Below the pieces are notes generated by a model. It was not told the DNA's origin. It worked only from the letters and a program-made list of their open reading frames with translations, and did not search any database. The translations under genes were made by a program, and so were the position numbers. This document shows positions 11,132-22,475 of a DNA stretch of 64,000 nucleotides, one piece after another. The stretch covers positions 1,426,001 to 1,490,000 of the forward strand of contig JAXQJY010000033.1 in assembly GCA_037042185.1 (NCBI GenBank), given 5' to 3'. Source of the stretch: Sordariomycetes sp. S80-01Y (lineage: Eukaryota; Ascomycota; Sordariomycetes). How positions within the stretch are numbered: position 1 is the first letter of the stretch; each line of letters begins with the position of its first letter.

Positions 11132-12293
11132 AAACAAGGCTGTCCACGGGACTTCCAGGAATAATGAATAGATCAGCCAGCACAAGTTCCCATCCCTTGC
11201 GACCCTCAGCTGTATATACATACCCTTCTTGTGCTCTCATCCCAGCGTATCACAACTTTCTTTCCCAAGCTTAACGCCCAACCCAAGCACATCTTGCCCT
11301 GATTCGAGAAGCGGAATCGCAGACATGGAAAGTCACAGTCCGTTGATTGGCGCTCGAGGTTTGCGAAGCGCCGAGGTGGTCAGGCACGCGGCCAATCAGG
11401 GGTCGGTGTGGGGGTTTTGAACCTGCGGCTGCAGGGTGACGGGGCTTGACGATTGCACGGCATTTGTGATGTTCTTGACAAGTTTAAATCTTAGCTCTGG
11501 GACGAGACAATGTGAACGGGGTTGCCAAGAGGTGGCTTTGGGTGCGGCGGCAAAGACGAGAGGGGGCGGTGAGGGCGCTTGGTGACGCCGAGAAGCTTAA
11601 GATACGACGCGTGATGAGACGCGAGACGCTACGAACATCTCGACGAGGCCTCTCCGAACGGCAGCCAAGGACTTGGCTACCGTCTCAGATAGCAATGTGA
11701 TCTTTAAAATAGAATTGAGAGCGGCTTGCGTAGTGCTCGTCCCCAAACTGTCTTTTGGGATGGCCGTTCGAAGTCTAGGGAGCACGTCCAGTGATGGCGT
11801 ATCCCCGTCGACCATCATTCCCACCTGCAATGAAAGCTGCGACGAAACCGCTGCAATCCGCACCGGATCGGGTTCCAGCTCGTACATGTGGTGTAGTAGT
11901 CGTCGTCACACGCACGGTGGTCTCTGCTGGCGAGGGAGGCGCCTCGCTTCAAGATGAGGCAGCTCCTTCCTGTGATTCGTGCTTAGCAGCCTTCAACAAC
12001 TTCACAAAGGCTCTCCGAGAGGCAGAGATGCACCTGCCCTCGGACCAGAAGATCACGTCACCTGTCATGTTTTGTCTGTGAGAAGTTGGCTGCCTGCAAA
12101 TAAAGATTTTCATGCCTTCATCCTACGTCAAACCGCTGGCCTCGCTGTAGGAGTCACTCATCTATCCTGCACCAAGCACCTGATCCCCTTTCCCTTCTCG
12201 AACCTTGGACAGGTGTCCTTTGGCTTCAGAACGTAATTTGAGCTACTTTATCAGAGTCCATGGACTTGTCCTTACGCAACTCACGCGACCACC
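11132..12293. other. Intergenic between membrane protein and coiled-coil gene
   Basis: About 1.16 kb between divergent genes. Apart from the weak frame at 11597-11887 I see nothing that looks like a gene. It should hold the promoters of both flanking genes. Confidence 0.45.
11597..11887 (-). CDS. Possible small hypothetical protein (weak)
   Basis: A 96-residue frame that begins with ATG, with an in-frame stop eight codons upstream. Residues about 30-85 read as plausible amphipathic helices (for example LNSILKITLLSETVAKSL). No domain is recognised and there is no independent support. It may be a chance frame in the 1.1-kb gap before the coiled-coil gene, or part of an exon of an unresolved gene. 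Confidence 0.22.
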   Translation of the reverse strand: MYELEPDPVRIAAVSSQLSLQVGMMVDGDTPSLDVLPRLRTAIPKDSLGTSTTQAALNSILKITLLSETVAKSLAAVRRGLVEMFVASRVSSRVVS

Positions 12294-15200
12294 ATGTCCA
12301 AACCAGCGAGCTCTGAACACGGCTCTCCCATCTCTGTGGACGTGTCTCTCGGGATGGACACAGACAATGCTGTTTTCGAGCCCGAAGTTCCTATATTAAG
12401 GGAAGCACCACAACCAGGTCAATATTTGGCGTTTGAGGCATCTATCAAAGATCTCTCCCCCAAGAAGAATGATGTCTCTGAAACGGTACTTGCCGAAGGC
12501 TTCACCTAGCAAGTGAGGCAGGCAGTACGACCAGGACAATTTTCTGAGAGACCTCAGTGCAACGACCACAAAACGCTCATTCCAAAGACTCAGCATCAGC
12601 AGTCTACTTCTGGAGAGCCATTGCCTCAGCTAGCTACCCAGCCAATGTCGCAGCAGACCACCGCTGCCTCATCTTCTCAGCAGCATCGAGCTTTTGTTCC
12701 TCCGCAGACATCTCAGCGAGCGATCCATACGCTCGGGGTCTTCAGTCCTCAGATATTCCCCTCAGGGGAAATCTCTCTTACTCATCGCAGAGAATCTTCT
12801 GTCGACGGAGGGAAGTATGGCGAATCGAAGCATTTCGATGCCCCGCAACCGTTCTCTCTACCAGAGCTTAGCCTCGGCATCGAGAAGAGCTCTCCGTCAA
12901 AAGCTGCCCATAAGAATGACAGTAGTCCCAATAAGGAGACTAAAAGCATTACTTCCTCATCTTCGGAGAAGGCAGACAAAGAGCAGTTAGGCGCTCTAAC
13001 AACCACCCAACGAGTGGCTCCCGGCACTAGCCCAAATTCAGTGTCCCAATCGGATAAAGACACTGGCGATTCCGGAAGCGTTGATAGTCATACCAAAGAC
13101 TTGATTGGTGTTGCTGTATTTGATATGGAGGCTAGTCTAGAGGCTCAAGATGGTCAATCATCCCAATGCCCGGAATTACCAAGACTACCGGGTCACCCTC
13201 CACGACATCCAGTTCCGCACAAAGCACCAGGACGAAGCGTCCGTAGATCCACACCGCCACGACAGCTACCCCCTCATATTCAATCCATCGGTTCAAATCA
13301 CCATCGGCACTCACCTATCGGTGCTAGTGCTGACCTTCAGAGGTCTTCTCGCCAGACTCCGGGTCGGCAAGATCGTTCAAGTCCTCTAAGAGAAACATGG
13401 CCACCTCCCGCCGTAGAGATGGCAAACCTGCATCGAAGCCGAAGAGTGGCTTCTCACTATTCACAACGCTCTGGGTCCTGCGTCAGCAACATGTCGAGAA
13501 AAAGATCAGGGGTGCATAAGTCCTACCCACGTTATGATTCACAGCGGAAGCACGATGTGATGGGCAAGGTCGTGTACTATTGGAATGAAGCTATAGAGCT
13601 CAGAGACAAAGATCTGGAACAGGCCAAAGACCACATTGGACACCTCGAAGAGGACGTTATAGCCAAGTCGGAAGAGTTGTGGGCTGCTAAATCTGACCTG
13701 TCCAAGCTACAGACGCATGTCCGCGAAGTCGACGAGCGCTGCAAGAGCATGAAAGAGGAACAGAACATCAAGTCCCGCCAAAACGAAGATTTGAGTATCG
13801 AAGTCCAGTCGTTGCTTGACAAGTTGACCGAGTCCGAAGCTCGGACTGCCAACACTGACGGCAAATATAAACAGTATAAGAAGAAGATCAACCAGACAAT
13901 TTCAGAGCAGCAAGAGCTATATAAACGCTCCAAAGATCATTATAACAACGTCCTCCAGGAACTTAAGCTCGCGGAGCAGCGAAAGGTTAACAAGGCGAAC
14001 GAAGTAGATAGTGCGCTTGAGACCAGCCGGCAAAAGCGCGAAGAATTGCGCGAGGCTTTCAAGGAGTTTCGGGAGTCAACTTTTAAGGAGGTCGATCAGA
14101 GTAAGTTGACCCGCACCGTCAAAATTTCGACTATCTGACAACCGGCCAGAGGCAAAGGAGATCACCAGGCTCAGGAACGAAATGAGTGGCCAGCAGGAAG
14201 CACTACAGAGAGAGAAACTAGAAAGGCAAGGACTGGAGGTGCAGCTTGAACGAGCGCAAGAAGGAAATGCCCAAATAGTTTTCAACGTCAACAAGAATCT
14301 CGATCGCTTGACCGAGCTCTGGCAAAAGACGAGCGACCAGCATGAGAAGAGATCGTCCGATATGGACGTTCTCTCTGAGCGGTAAGAGCTACGGTAAGCA
14401 AAGAAGAACCCGTCTACTAACCCTCTCACAGGCTCAAAACGGCATGCGAGGCCCTCGAGTCGCGGTCTGAGGAGCGAGTGCAAATCGAAGATGTTTCTAG
14501 TCTAATCATCGATCTTGAAGAAAGGCTAATTCAACGGTGAGTTCGATGGTATGAGTAAGGGATGCTTTCTAACGACCCTAGATTGCTCCCAAACGTTGAA
14601 ACATTGCTCGCTCAGCAATCGGATACTCAGGCCTCTATTTGCAATTTCGGGCGGTCGTTCGAGGCCCAGCTGACCGGAGTCAAGGGCGCTATGAAGCACT
14701 ACGTTGACATGAAAGGGGACCGAGATTTCGCTCAAGAGGGACTCATCAGCAATATTTCTCAAGTTGTGCAAGACTTGCAAGATAGGATGCGATCTACCCG
14801 TGGCGTAGGTGATGAAATACAAGAGCAAATGAAGAATTGGACGACAGAACAGATCGATGCTTTGAAAAAAGTTCATGCAACTCACGAGGATAAGTTAATG
14901 CAACGACTACAAGACAGATTTGCGGATATCAACACTCGAGAAAAGCAATTCAAACAATGCGTCGAAGATTTTACTTCACACATCGAGCGGGTTCGTGAAT
15001 CTAGCTCTTCTCAGGAGATTGAGAGGTATGTCGAGCAAGCCGTGACGCTTTTCAAGGGTGCTCTTGACGCCAACTTGCTCAAGGAAAGAGAATGGCTGGT
15101 TGAAAAGCTTCATCAAAATGAGGACACATTTTCAAATCTCTACGACCTAATTCGCGACGCAGAGCCAGTCGATAACGCCAAGGTCAGGAATCTACAGCGA

Positions 15201-16211
15201 GAGCTCGAAGGCGAGCGCGCTGCTGTGTCCCGGCTGACCGATGAGATCCAAATCTTACGGGAGAAAGTCATCGCGTCTGAGGACCTTCATCGCCGCTGGA
15301 CGCAGCATATTCAGTACGTCGACTCACTCCGCGCCAAGTTGGCTGCTGCTCATCGCCGCATGCCGAGGATCGAAGGCATTGCCGCGAAGCTTGATTCCAT
15401 AAATCGCTTCAACAGTCTGGTCCACTCAACGGCAAGCTACCTCTCTGAGGAGAAAAGTTGGATCAAGAACGAACTGGAAGTCACCGTTCAGAGCAACATC
15501 TCTCAGGAGACCGAGCCCGCCAGGGTTCACAAAGGGTTATTCGACTATACCGTGCCCACCAACGGCCAAGAGTTGGAATCTATTCAAGACAAGCGAAGGG
15601 TTTTTGTTCGAAGTCCAGCGCAGGAGAGTGAAATTCAATCGCCTCCACCAAATGTTGAGCAGGAGAGACGTCGACGAATGGGTTCTGCAAAGCCTCGTTC
15701 GATCATGCGGCCCAGCATCCGCGCTGGCTCCCCGCAAACCACCAACCCGGAACGTCCCTCGTCACAGAGATTGCCAACGTTCGAAAGTCCTGTCGTGGCT
15801 TCGCAATGTAAACAAAAAAGCCAAGCCGCGGTGCCAGACTCGGTCTCCAATACCCAAAGCTTGAATGGCAAAGGGATTACTAACACCCTACACAATCTGT
15901 TCATCTCTGGAGTCAGAGGCGTACAAAGTGCATTCATTACAGTTGACGAATATCAGGAGGAAAGCAAGCATTTCAGAGAGAGTGTGAGCGGGGGGCCATA
16001 CTCCCCGGACGGGCAGCAGTTCGTGACACCAACCGAGGATATTCACCGAATATCTGAGCGCTTCATGGAGTCGAAGGACACGTCCTCGTGCGATGGTGGT
16101 CATCAGGAGAAGTCTTCGAAGAGAACAGCGTGCAACCCGGCTGATCTTTCTCGTCCCCGGGTAAAAAGGACTTATGGCGGGCGCAAGGGTGCCCACTCCC
16201 AGTGGCTGTGA
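12294..16211 (+). CDS. Large coiled-coil protein of unknown function
   Basis: Predicted 1221 residues in five exons: 12294-12417, 12526-14100, 14150-14381, 14432-14536 and 14582-16211. Introns 2 to 4 have good donors (GTAAGT, GTAAGA, GTGAGT) and join frames exactly. Intron 1 (donor GTCAAT) is the least certain, but it is needed to pass a stop at 12507 and fits the phase. The first third is Ser/Gln/Pro-rich and probably disordered. Heptad-rich helices run from about residue 420 to 880 (for example HIGHLEEDVIAKSEELW and LERQGLEVQLERAQEGN). The tail is basic and Ser-rich, ending KGAHSQWL. There is no signal peptide or transmembrane segment. The layout resembles cytoskeletal, spindle-pole, septal or chromosome-axis scaffolds, but no family is recognised and I assign no function. 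Confidence 0.75.
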
Positions 16212-16601
16212 GCTTGCTTCGTGCTGACATGGACCGCGACGAGCATTTGCGTCTCATTTGCAAGATTTCGTTAGCATGAATCATGAGATTTGCTTGGAGT
16301 TGCTGGGGGATCATAGCCATGTGTATGTGAGCCGAGTTGATAAGTGTTAATGTTGGAGGATGGCCCAGATTGAGCACAGCGCATCTTAGCAAGTGAGAAA
16401 GAGCACCCAAAAAATGTCGTTGAGGAATAGATTTTGCTTCGCGAAAATGATGTGGTGTACAACTAGACGTATGGATGTACATGAATTCGTAAACGATGCC
16501 CCTTTTCCCAAAACTCCGGGATCGATGGTGGTACAACGCGGTCATGACGGCCGCCCTCCTGTTCTGTCGCCCGACCCTGCATTTCGTTCTGGTATCTGAT
16601 G

Positions 16602-16840
16602 CTATGTCCGGATTCTTTTCTTGGACTCGAGGAACAGAACCTTTGCGCGGACTGTGACGAGCGGTTAGCATTCGCTGTCTGGGGTGTTTTGTCTCAAGGG
16701 AAAGGCTTACCGATGGGGTCATATTTCAACAGGCCCAGAGGCTTTGCGGCACGGGGCCTTTTGAAATGGTAGGTGAAGCCGGTCATGGCCATAGAGACCA
16801 GCCGGATGTTGATGATGCGCGACTTCTTTGCCTTTGCCAT
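16602..16840 (-). CDS. MRPL39: Mitochondrial large-subunit ribosomal protein bL33m
   Basis: A 59-residue protein in two exons. Exon 1 (16840-16711) encodes [20 protein letters not shown] through LLKYDPI. Exon 2 (16651-16602) adds [16 protein letters not shown]. The 59-base intron (16710-16652, GTAAGC donor) is phase 1 and restores the bL33 C-terminal tail. This is the eukaryotic mitochondrial form of bacterial ribosomal protein L33 (yeast Mrpl39), a component of the mitoribosome large subunit. The frame is open upstream of the ATG, but the family starts at MAKAKK, which decides the start. It converges on the coiled-coil gene. Confidence 0.92.
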
Positions 16841-18472
16841 GATGACGGCTGGTGGTGGGTTGTTGATGCTCAGGGTCTTGCGCCAGGAAATTTCGAGGTG
16901 AGGTCTGGCGGGAGACGCGCGACGGAGAATAGGTCGCGCCGAAGACTCGGGCGCGCTGGCAGCCAACAGGGTGGGGACAGCCTAAGGTAAGGTAGGGTCA
17001 GGTCGCAGCGTACCGGGTCTCTCCACCAAAAGAGACGCTGCACTGCGCTACAGTCCAGCACGCCCGCCGATGTGCGGCCAGAGGGATTTGTTAGGTCTAG
17101 CGCAGGTTCCCAGCAGGAGGATGGCACTGGATTCTCCGTCTTATGGCATGTCGAGGTCGAACCACGTAATGTCGCGGTTGGCAGAAATGCCGCGCCAGAA
17201 AGTACCTTATGCAATGGATATGTGTGGCTTTATTATGCCTACCGATTGGAATTGGAGGCGGAAGCTGCTCCTATCATCGCATCAGGCCGGGGTGTCTTAG
17301 ATTGAGCACCCCCGTCTATCTCGAGCTCCCCCAACAAACATATCATCGTTCACCTACCACCTCCTCCTGGATATCGCTGCCGTCGGCGCTCTTGGAATCC
17401 AGCAGCACATCTGCGCTTCAAGAGAGCTGCAACTGTTGCTCTGGGAGTTGGAGGTGTGCAACAGCGGACTTGGCCCGATTATTATCTGGACGTTCGACCA
17501 CAGGGCGTCGCATCAACGAGCCCGCCACTACCGACGCGGTCCAAGCTTCAACTCCCAGCTCCGCGACCTTGGACGCCTTGATTGCCTGGCATGGCAGCTA
17601 CGGGGTTTCAGACCGCCAGGCGGTCCGCGCAAGCAGCAAAGCTTTTTGGTGCAAGGCGCAGTCTGCTGCTGAGCGGTGCGAGGATAGCAGGTGAGATAAC
17701 CTTTCTGTTTGTCCTGGTCATTGACAACGCCCACCTCCTCTGCTCTGGCTCAAGCGTGGGAGACAGAGTGAGTCGACCATGTCCACGTGGGGGTTTGGTT
17801 CCTACAGAAGTCTGCACAGCGCGTCGCCACTGGCAGCATTGCGGTTGAGGTGTCTCCAGCTAGGGGCTCACCGTCACCTCTAAGCGATCCTGCGACAGTT
17901 GGAGATGGAGGACGGCGCTGGTCCGGTCTCGGATGCCTCCGACCACGGTGCGGACGCAATGCCGTCGCTTTCCCCCGGCCCACCATCCGGGCGCGGACGA
18001 CTCACTTATACGGAAGTGGAAGTGGAAGTGGCAGAATCCATGACTCTACCATTGCCATTTGCTACGCCCAGAAGCTATTTGTCTTGCTTTTGCGTCCAAG
18101 TGGCCCTACTAGCTGCATCTCTTTGCATACTTCGCTTGCATTTCCCTCACCATCGTCGTGGGTTTCCTTCTCAGCATCCCACTTCCAGCTGCAGGCTCCT
18201 GATCGTCCCGACCCTCACTCCACCTCGCTGGCACCAAGGCAGAAAAAAAGTCAGACGACGCTGCTGGATTTTGTGCCCTCTTCAATCCGCCTCACTTCAC
18301 CTTTTCCTGCCATACAACTTTTTTTTTATTTATAAATCTCCCTTCCGCCTTCGCTTTTAAACTTTGCTTGGCTTCCATCCCGACCCTTCTCTGACCGTCC
18401 CAACTAGGAGCTAGAAATCCTGGACCCTGGACGACGACTGCCCCTCAACCCCACCATCGCCAGTCCTCAACC
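16841..18472. other. Intergenic and leader region of alanine aminotransferase
   Basis: About 1.6 kb between divergent genes. Several frames of 60-180 codons are open (for example 17787-18335 on the plus strand) but their composition is unstructured, Ser/Pro/Arg-rich, and they match no family. The last 250 bases are pyrimidine-rich, as in fungal promoters and leaders. Confidence 0.5.
18331..18336 (+). promoter_or_regulatory. TATA-box candidate of the alanine aminotransferase gene
   Basis: TATAAA directly after a T tract and followed by a CT-rich block, 137 bases before the ATG at 18473. This is a usual arrangement in strongly expressed filamentous-fungal genes. Role inferred from position only. 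Confidence 0.45.
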
Positions 18473-19967
18473 ATGACGAGACTCACGGTCGACAGCATCA
18501 ACCCGCACGTACGCGCGGCAAAGTACGCCGTCCGCGGCGAGCTCGCCGTCAAGTCCGAGGAGTACAAGGCCGCCATCGCCAAGGGCAGCGCCGCCAGCCT
18601 GCCCTTTGACCAGGTCATCAACGCCAACATTGGCAACCCCCAGCAGCTGGACCAGAAGCCCATCACCTTCTTCCGCCAGGTTCTGTCCCTGCTCGAGAAC
18701 CCGCAGCTGCTGGACAAGGAGGATGTCTTGGTCAACCAGCTCGGCTACAAGACGGATGTTGTCGAGAGAGCAAAGTGGTTGCTAAAGCACGTCGGCAGCG
18801 TGGGTGCGTACAGCGCCAGCAATGGTGTTCCCGCCATCAAGGAGAGCATCGCCAAGTTCCTAGAGAGTGAGTTGCCCGCTCATGCCGCAGCTGGATAGGT
18901 CGCTGATCAAGACAGGCCGCGACGGATTCCCCGCGAACCCAGCCAACATCTACCTCTCTGCCGGCGCCTCCTCCGGCGTCAATACCCTCCTCCACACCAT
19001 TTGCGCCGCACCCAACACCGGAATCCTCGTCCCCATCCCTCAGTACCCCCTTTACACCGCCACCCTCTCCGTCCTCGACGCCACCTGCGTCCCATACTAC
19101 CTCGACGAATCCAAGAACTGGGGCACCGACCTCGAAGCCCTGCGCGCTTCCTACGAAAAGGCAAAGGCCGACGGCGTCGACGTCCGCGCCCTCGTCATCA
19201 TCAACCCCGGCAACCCCACCGGCGCGAGCTTGAGCGAGGATGATGTCCGCGCCATGCTCGAATTCGCGAACAAGGAGAACCTGGTGGTCATGGCTGACGA
19301 AGTCTACCAAACCAACGTCTTCGTCGGCAAGTTCCACAGCTTCAAGGCCGTCCTGCGCAAGATGCAGCAGGAGAGCCCCGGCAAGTACGACGGCATCGAG
19401 CTGGCCTCGTTGCACTCCGTATCCAAGGGCATGGTCGGCGAGTGCGGCCACCGCGGCGGTTACTTCGAGCTCGTCGGCTTCGACCCGGAGGTCGAGGCCA
19501 ACATCTACAAGTTCGTCTCCATCATGCTCTGCGCCCCCGTCATCGGCCAGTGCCTCGTCGAGCTCATGGTCAACCCGCCCCGCCCCGGCGAGCCGTCCTA
19601 CGAGCTGTACGAGAAGGAGTACAACGGCATCTTCGAGGGCCTGCGCGCCCGCGCCACCGCCCTGCACAAGGCTTTCGGTCAGATGGAGGGCGTCGAGTGC
19701 GGCGAGCCCCAGGGCAGCATGTACCTGTTCCCCACCATCACGCTCCCCGCGAAGGCGGCCGAGGCCGCCAAACAGGAGGGCAGGAGCCCTGACGAGTTCT
19801 ACTGCATGAGGCTTCTTGAGGCGACGGGTATCTGCGTCGTCCCCGGCAGTGGCTTCGGGCAGAAGGAGGGCACTCTGCATTTCAGGACTACTTTCCTCGC
19901 GCCCGGGACGGAGTGGACGGGGCGTATCGTCAAGTTCCACAAGGAGTTTATGGATAAGTACAGGTGA
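18473..19967 (+). CDS. ALT1: Alanine aminotransferase (PLP-dependent, class I/II)
   Basis: Predicted 481 residues in two exons (18473-18866 and 18916-19967; 49-base intron, GTGAGT donor, phase 1). The enzyme converts alanine plus 2-oxoglutarate to pyruvate plus glutamate. Family motifs: INANIGNPQQLDQKPITFFR near the start, YLSAGASSGVNTLL, IINPGNPTGA (the Asn contacts PLP), MADEVYQ, and HSVSKGMVGECGHRGGY, in which Lys302 is the Schiff-base lysine. The C-terminal IVVPGSGF-like block appears as ICVVPGSGFGQ with the substrate-binding Arg in HFRTT. Length is normal. The N-terminus (MTRLTVDSINPHVR) lacks an obvious mitochondrial presequence, which suggests a cytosolic form from this start. Codon use is strongly C-ending, consistent with high expression. 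Converges on RPN7. Confidence 0.95.
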
Positions 19968-20242
19968 GCTGAGCTACATCTGGGCGTGGCGGAAGAATTG
20001 AAAGGCTTGGATATTCCCGTTAGAAAGGACCTTGGATACCTGAGTAGGTTATGAAGGAGTAGAGTTGCCTCCTGGACGGCCGCGCACACAGCATGACGTT
20101 TTCAACCAGAAAAATCAGACCTTCAGATGCACACCAGAATCATGTCTATTTTGACTCGTACACACTTCATGATTATGACACGAGCCGCGTGATTCTCAGG
20201 TCCCAAGGAAGCCTTTTCACTGCTCAACGCCTCCTACCCCAT

Positions 20243-21806
20243 CTATGCCCTCTCGCTGCCCCTAAGTCGCACCGCCTGGCCGTACTTCTGCAGCTTGGTG
20301 ATGAGCTGGTCACCCTGTCGGACGACGTCCTGATATTGCTTGTTCTTGTCGTCGGGTCGGTTCGTCTCGATGACACCTTTGCCGGAGACGCGGTCGATCG
20401 TGCAGGGGATTCTGCCTGCTGCGATGAACTTGGCGAGATCGCTGGGAAGAGTTAAGTCAGTGAACATTTCATACAGGTGTGAGGGGAACGTACCGGTCAA
20501 GGAAGTCCACAGTGACGCCGAAATCGTGTGCCATAGTATCCAGACCGACGACCCGGTAGCTCTGCAGCAGCTGCTGGTAAGCGCGCAGACGCATCTCCCG
20601 AACGAACCAGTTCTTGTGCTCGTGCAGGTACCGGTCCTTGGTAAGGAACTGCTCCTCCACGTTCGCCAGAGAACCGAAAAACGTCTTGTAGTTGCCGTTG
20701 TAAAGACTGCTGACGAGGAGAGCCAGCGGGCTGAAGTCGATTGCCATCTCAGCCTCTGGTTGCTCGGTGCTAGAGCCGAGCGTGGTCAGATTGACGACTG
20801 CGGTGGCAGCCTTGGGAGCCTTATCCCCAGTCGTATCGTCAGCACCGGGCCCAGCGCTGATTGCACCGCTCAGCGCAAGCAGCTTGTCCTCGCCATCACC
20901 CAAAATGGCCTTGATTTCAGGCGCGTCGACGACCTTGGACTTGAAGTCCACACGCTTCAACGACACGGACCCAGCAAGCACGGAATACACGACGAGACTC
21001 GAGTAGGTGCAGAGTTCGTAGCTGGTGAAGGTCGACAGCGAATCGAGGAGAAGGGGCGCGGCGCTGTCGTAGGATCGGATGGTCAATAGGTGTAGACCCT
21101 CGTAAGCCTTGAGACGGTTGCGACGATCCCAGTCTCCTCCGCTCTCGACCAGTGTCTTGGCTCGCTCGACATGCTTCTTTACCAAAGGCTTGTCTCCGTA
21201 GAAGATACCCATCCGTATTATAGCAAGGACGAGGTCGATCTTGGTTCCGAGAATGCCCGTCTTTTCGAACACGCTCTCGAAGGCAGCGATGGCTTTATCC
21301 TATGCGGGGTCAGCGCCATGCATGTTTCCTGAAAAGCCAAAAGTTACCTTGTCGCCCACTCGTGCCCAGAATTCCGCCCTCTTGCCCTTGGCCGCCATGA
21401 TCTCTGTATCGCCCGCCTGCTCCACCGCCTCGTCCTCCTCCTTCTGAAAAGCCTCAAGCTCCTTCTCGTTCTCCTGAGTAAGCCGCGTGTACAGTGCCTC
21501 GTCCCACGGCAGGTTCACGGAGCTAGTCGGACCTTTCGAGGCCACCATGCCCACGAGACTGGATTTCCGACTGAGGGGCCTGCCGGGCGCGGTGGCGCCG
21601 CCCTCGCCGACAGTGTTGAGGATGCCGTCGATGGGGTGGGTCAGGTAGCGGTAGAAGGGGGCCATCTTGTCCTCGACGATGGCATCTTGCAGGGCCTTGA
21701 CGGAAGCTTGCTGCGCGGCTTTGGTGGCGTAGCCGTTTGTGAGGGTGAAGACGTGCTGCGACAGCGGCAACAAGGGCCATTTGTTGTACTGGGGATCGGA
21801 GCCCAT
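20243..21806 (-). CDS. RPN7: 26S proteasome lid subunit RPN7 (PSMD6)
   Basis: Predicted 487 residues in three exons: 21806-21348, 21299-20494 and 20441-20243. Both introns (48 and 52 bases) fit the phase. RPN7 is a PCI-domain scaffold of the 19S regulatory particle lid. Recognisable blocks are YNKWPLLPLSQHVF, MAPFYRYL, VNLPWDEALYTRL, KIDLVLAIIRMGIFYGD, KRLKAYEGLHLL-like RLKAYEGLHLLTIRSYDSAA, and the PCI segment (YLHEHKNWFVREMRLRAYQQ, then DLAKFIAAGRIPCTIDRVSG). The protein is longer than yeast (429) or human (389) RPN7. A large part of the excess is an Ala/Gly/Pro/Thr-rich insert between LGDGEDKLLAL and FSPLALLVSSLYNG, plus a Ser/Gly-rich loop near residues 65-90. Convergent with alanine aminotransferase. 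Confidence 0.95.
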
Positions 21807-22475
21807 GGTTGCGGCTGTCGCGACGTTGAAACTCTAAGTGAAGCTTCTGACTAGAGTGTGTCGAGATCGAGGGCGTCGCCGGGATATTGAGGAGGCTGAA
21901 GATCGGCGTCGTTGGTGTTATGGGGTGACGGTTTGGTTGCAACTGAACTTGAAGTGATGATGTGAGGCGGGAGCTGGTGGGAGAGCTCTGTCATTCCATC
22001 GTCTGAGTGGTCGCTGATTGGTCCAGGTGATTCTGTGGGGGCCGGTTGCGCTGCAAGGCTCCAGAGCTGACGTGCTCTTCAACCTCGTCCCTCAACGGCA
22101 CTACATCGACAAAAGCTGCGGTCCCTGGACTCCAACAACCGCAATGAAGACGACTGCTCATCTACAAGTGTGATGAATGGAAGTCATTGCTGGATGTGGG
22201 TTGTCACGTGACACCCTCTAGGCTCGACGCGGCTACGACGCCCTCGACAGATAGAGTTCCATGTGGCAGCTTTTAAGTCCAGGACATCTGAACACGATTG
22301 AGACACAAGCTCGCGATGAATTGGCTACTAAGACAAACCCTGATTTAAAATCGGGAGATGTGGCCACGAGGTTAGGGTCTACACAACTGAGCCTTCTGCA
22401 TGTAGATTCTCGAGCGTAATTCCATTGTGCGCTTATTTCTTTTACGCACACAACCGCAGCTTTACAGCAGTCAAC
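21807..22475. promoter_or_regulatory. Divergent promoter region, RPN7 / carboxylesterase
   Basis: About 670 bases between divergent start codons. No credible gene is present. The sequence must hold both promoters, but no specific element could be identified. Confidence 0.4.

Noticed and set aside
17787-18335. 182-codon frame before alanine aminotransferase
   Set aside because: Overlaps the pyrimidine-rich promoter and TATA candidate; residues are low-complexity Ser/Pro/Arg.
18837-19940. 367-codon open frame on the minus strand
   Set aside because: It lies opposite the alanine aminotransferase, whose motifs are unmistakable. The frame is an antisense shadow caused by strong codon bias.
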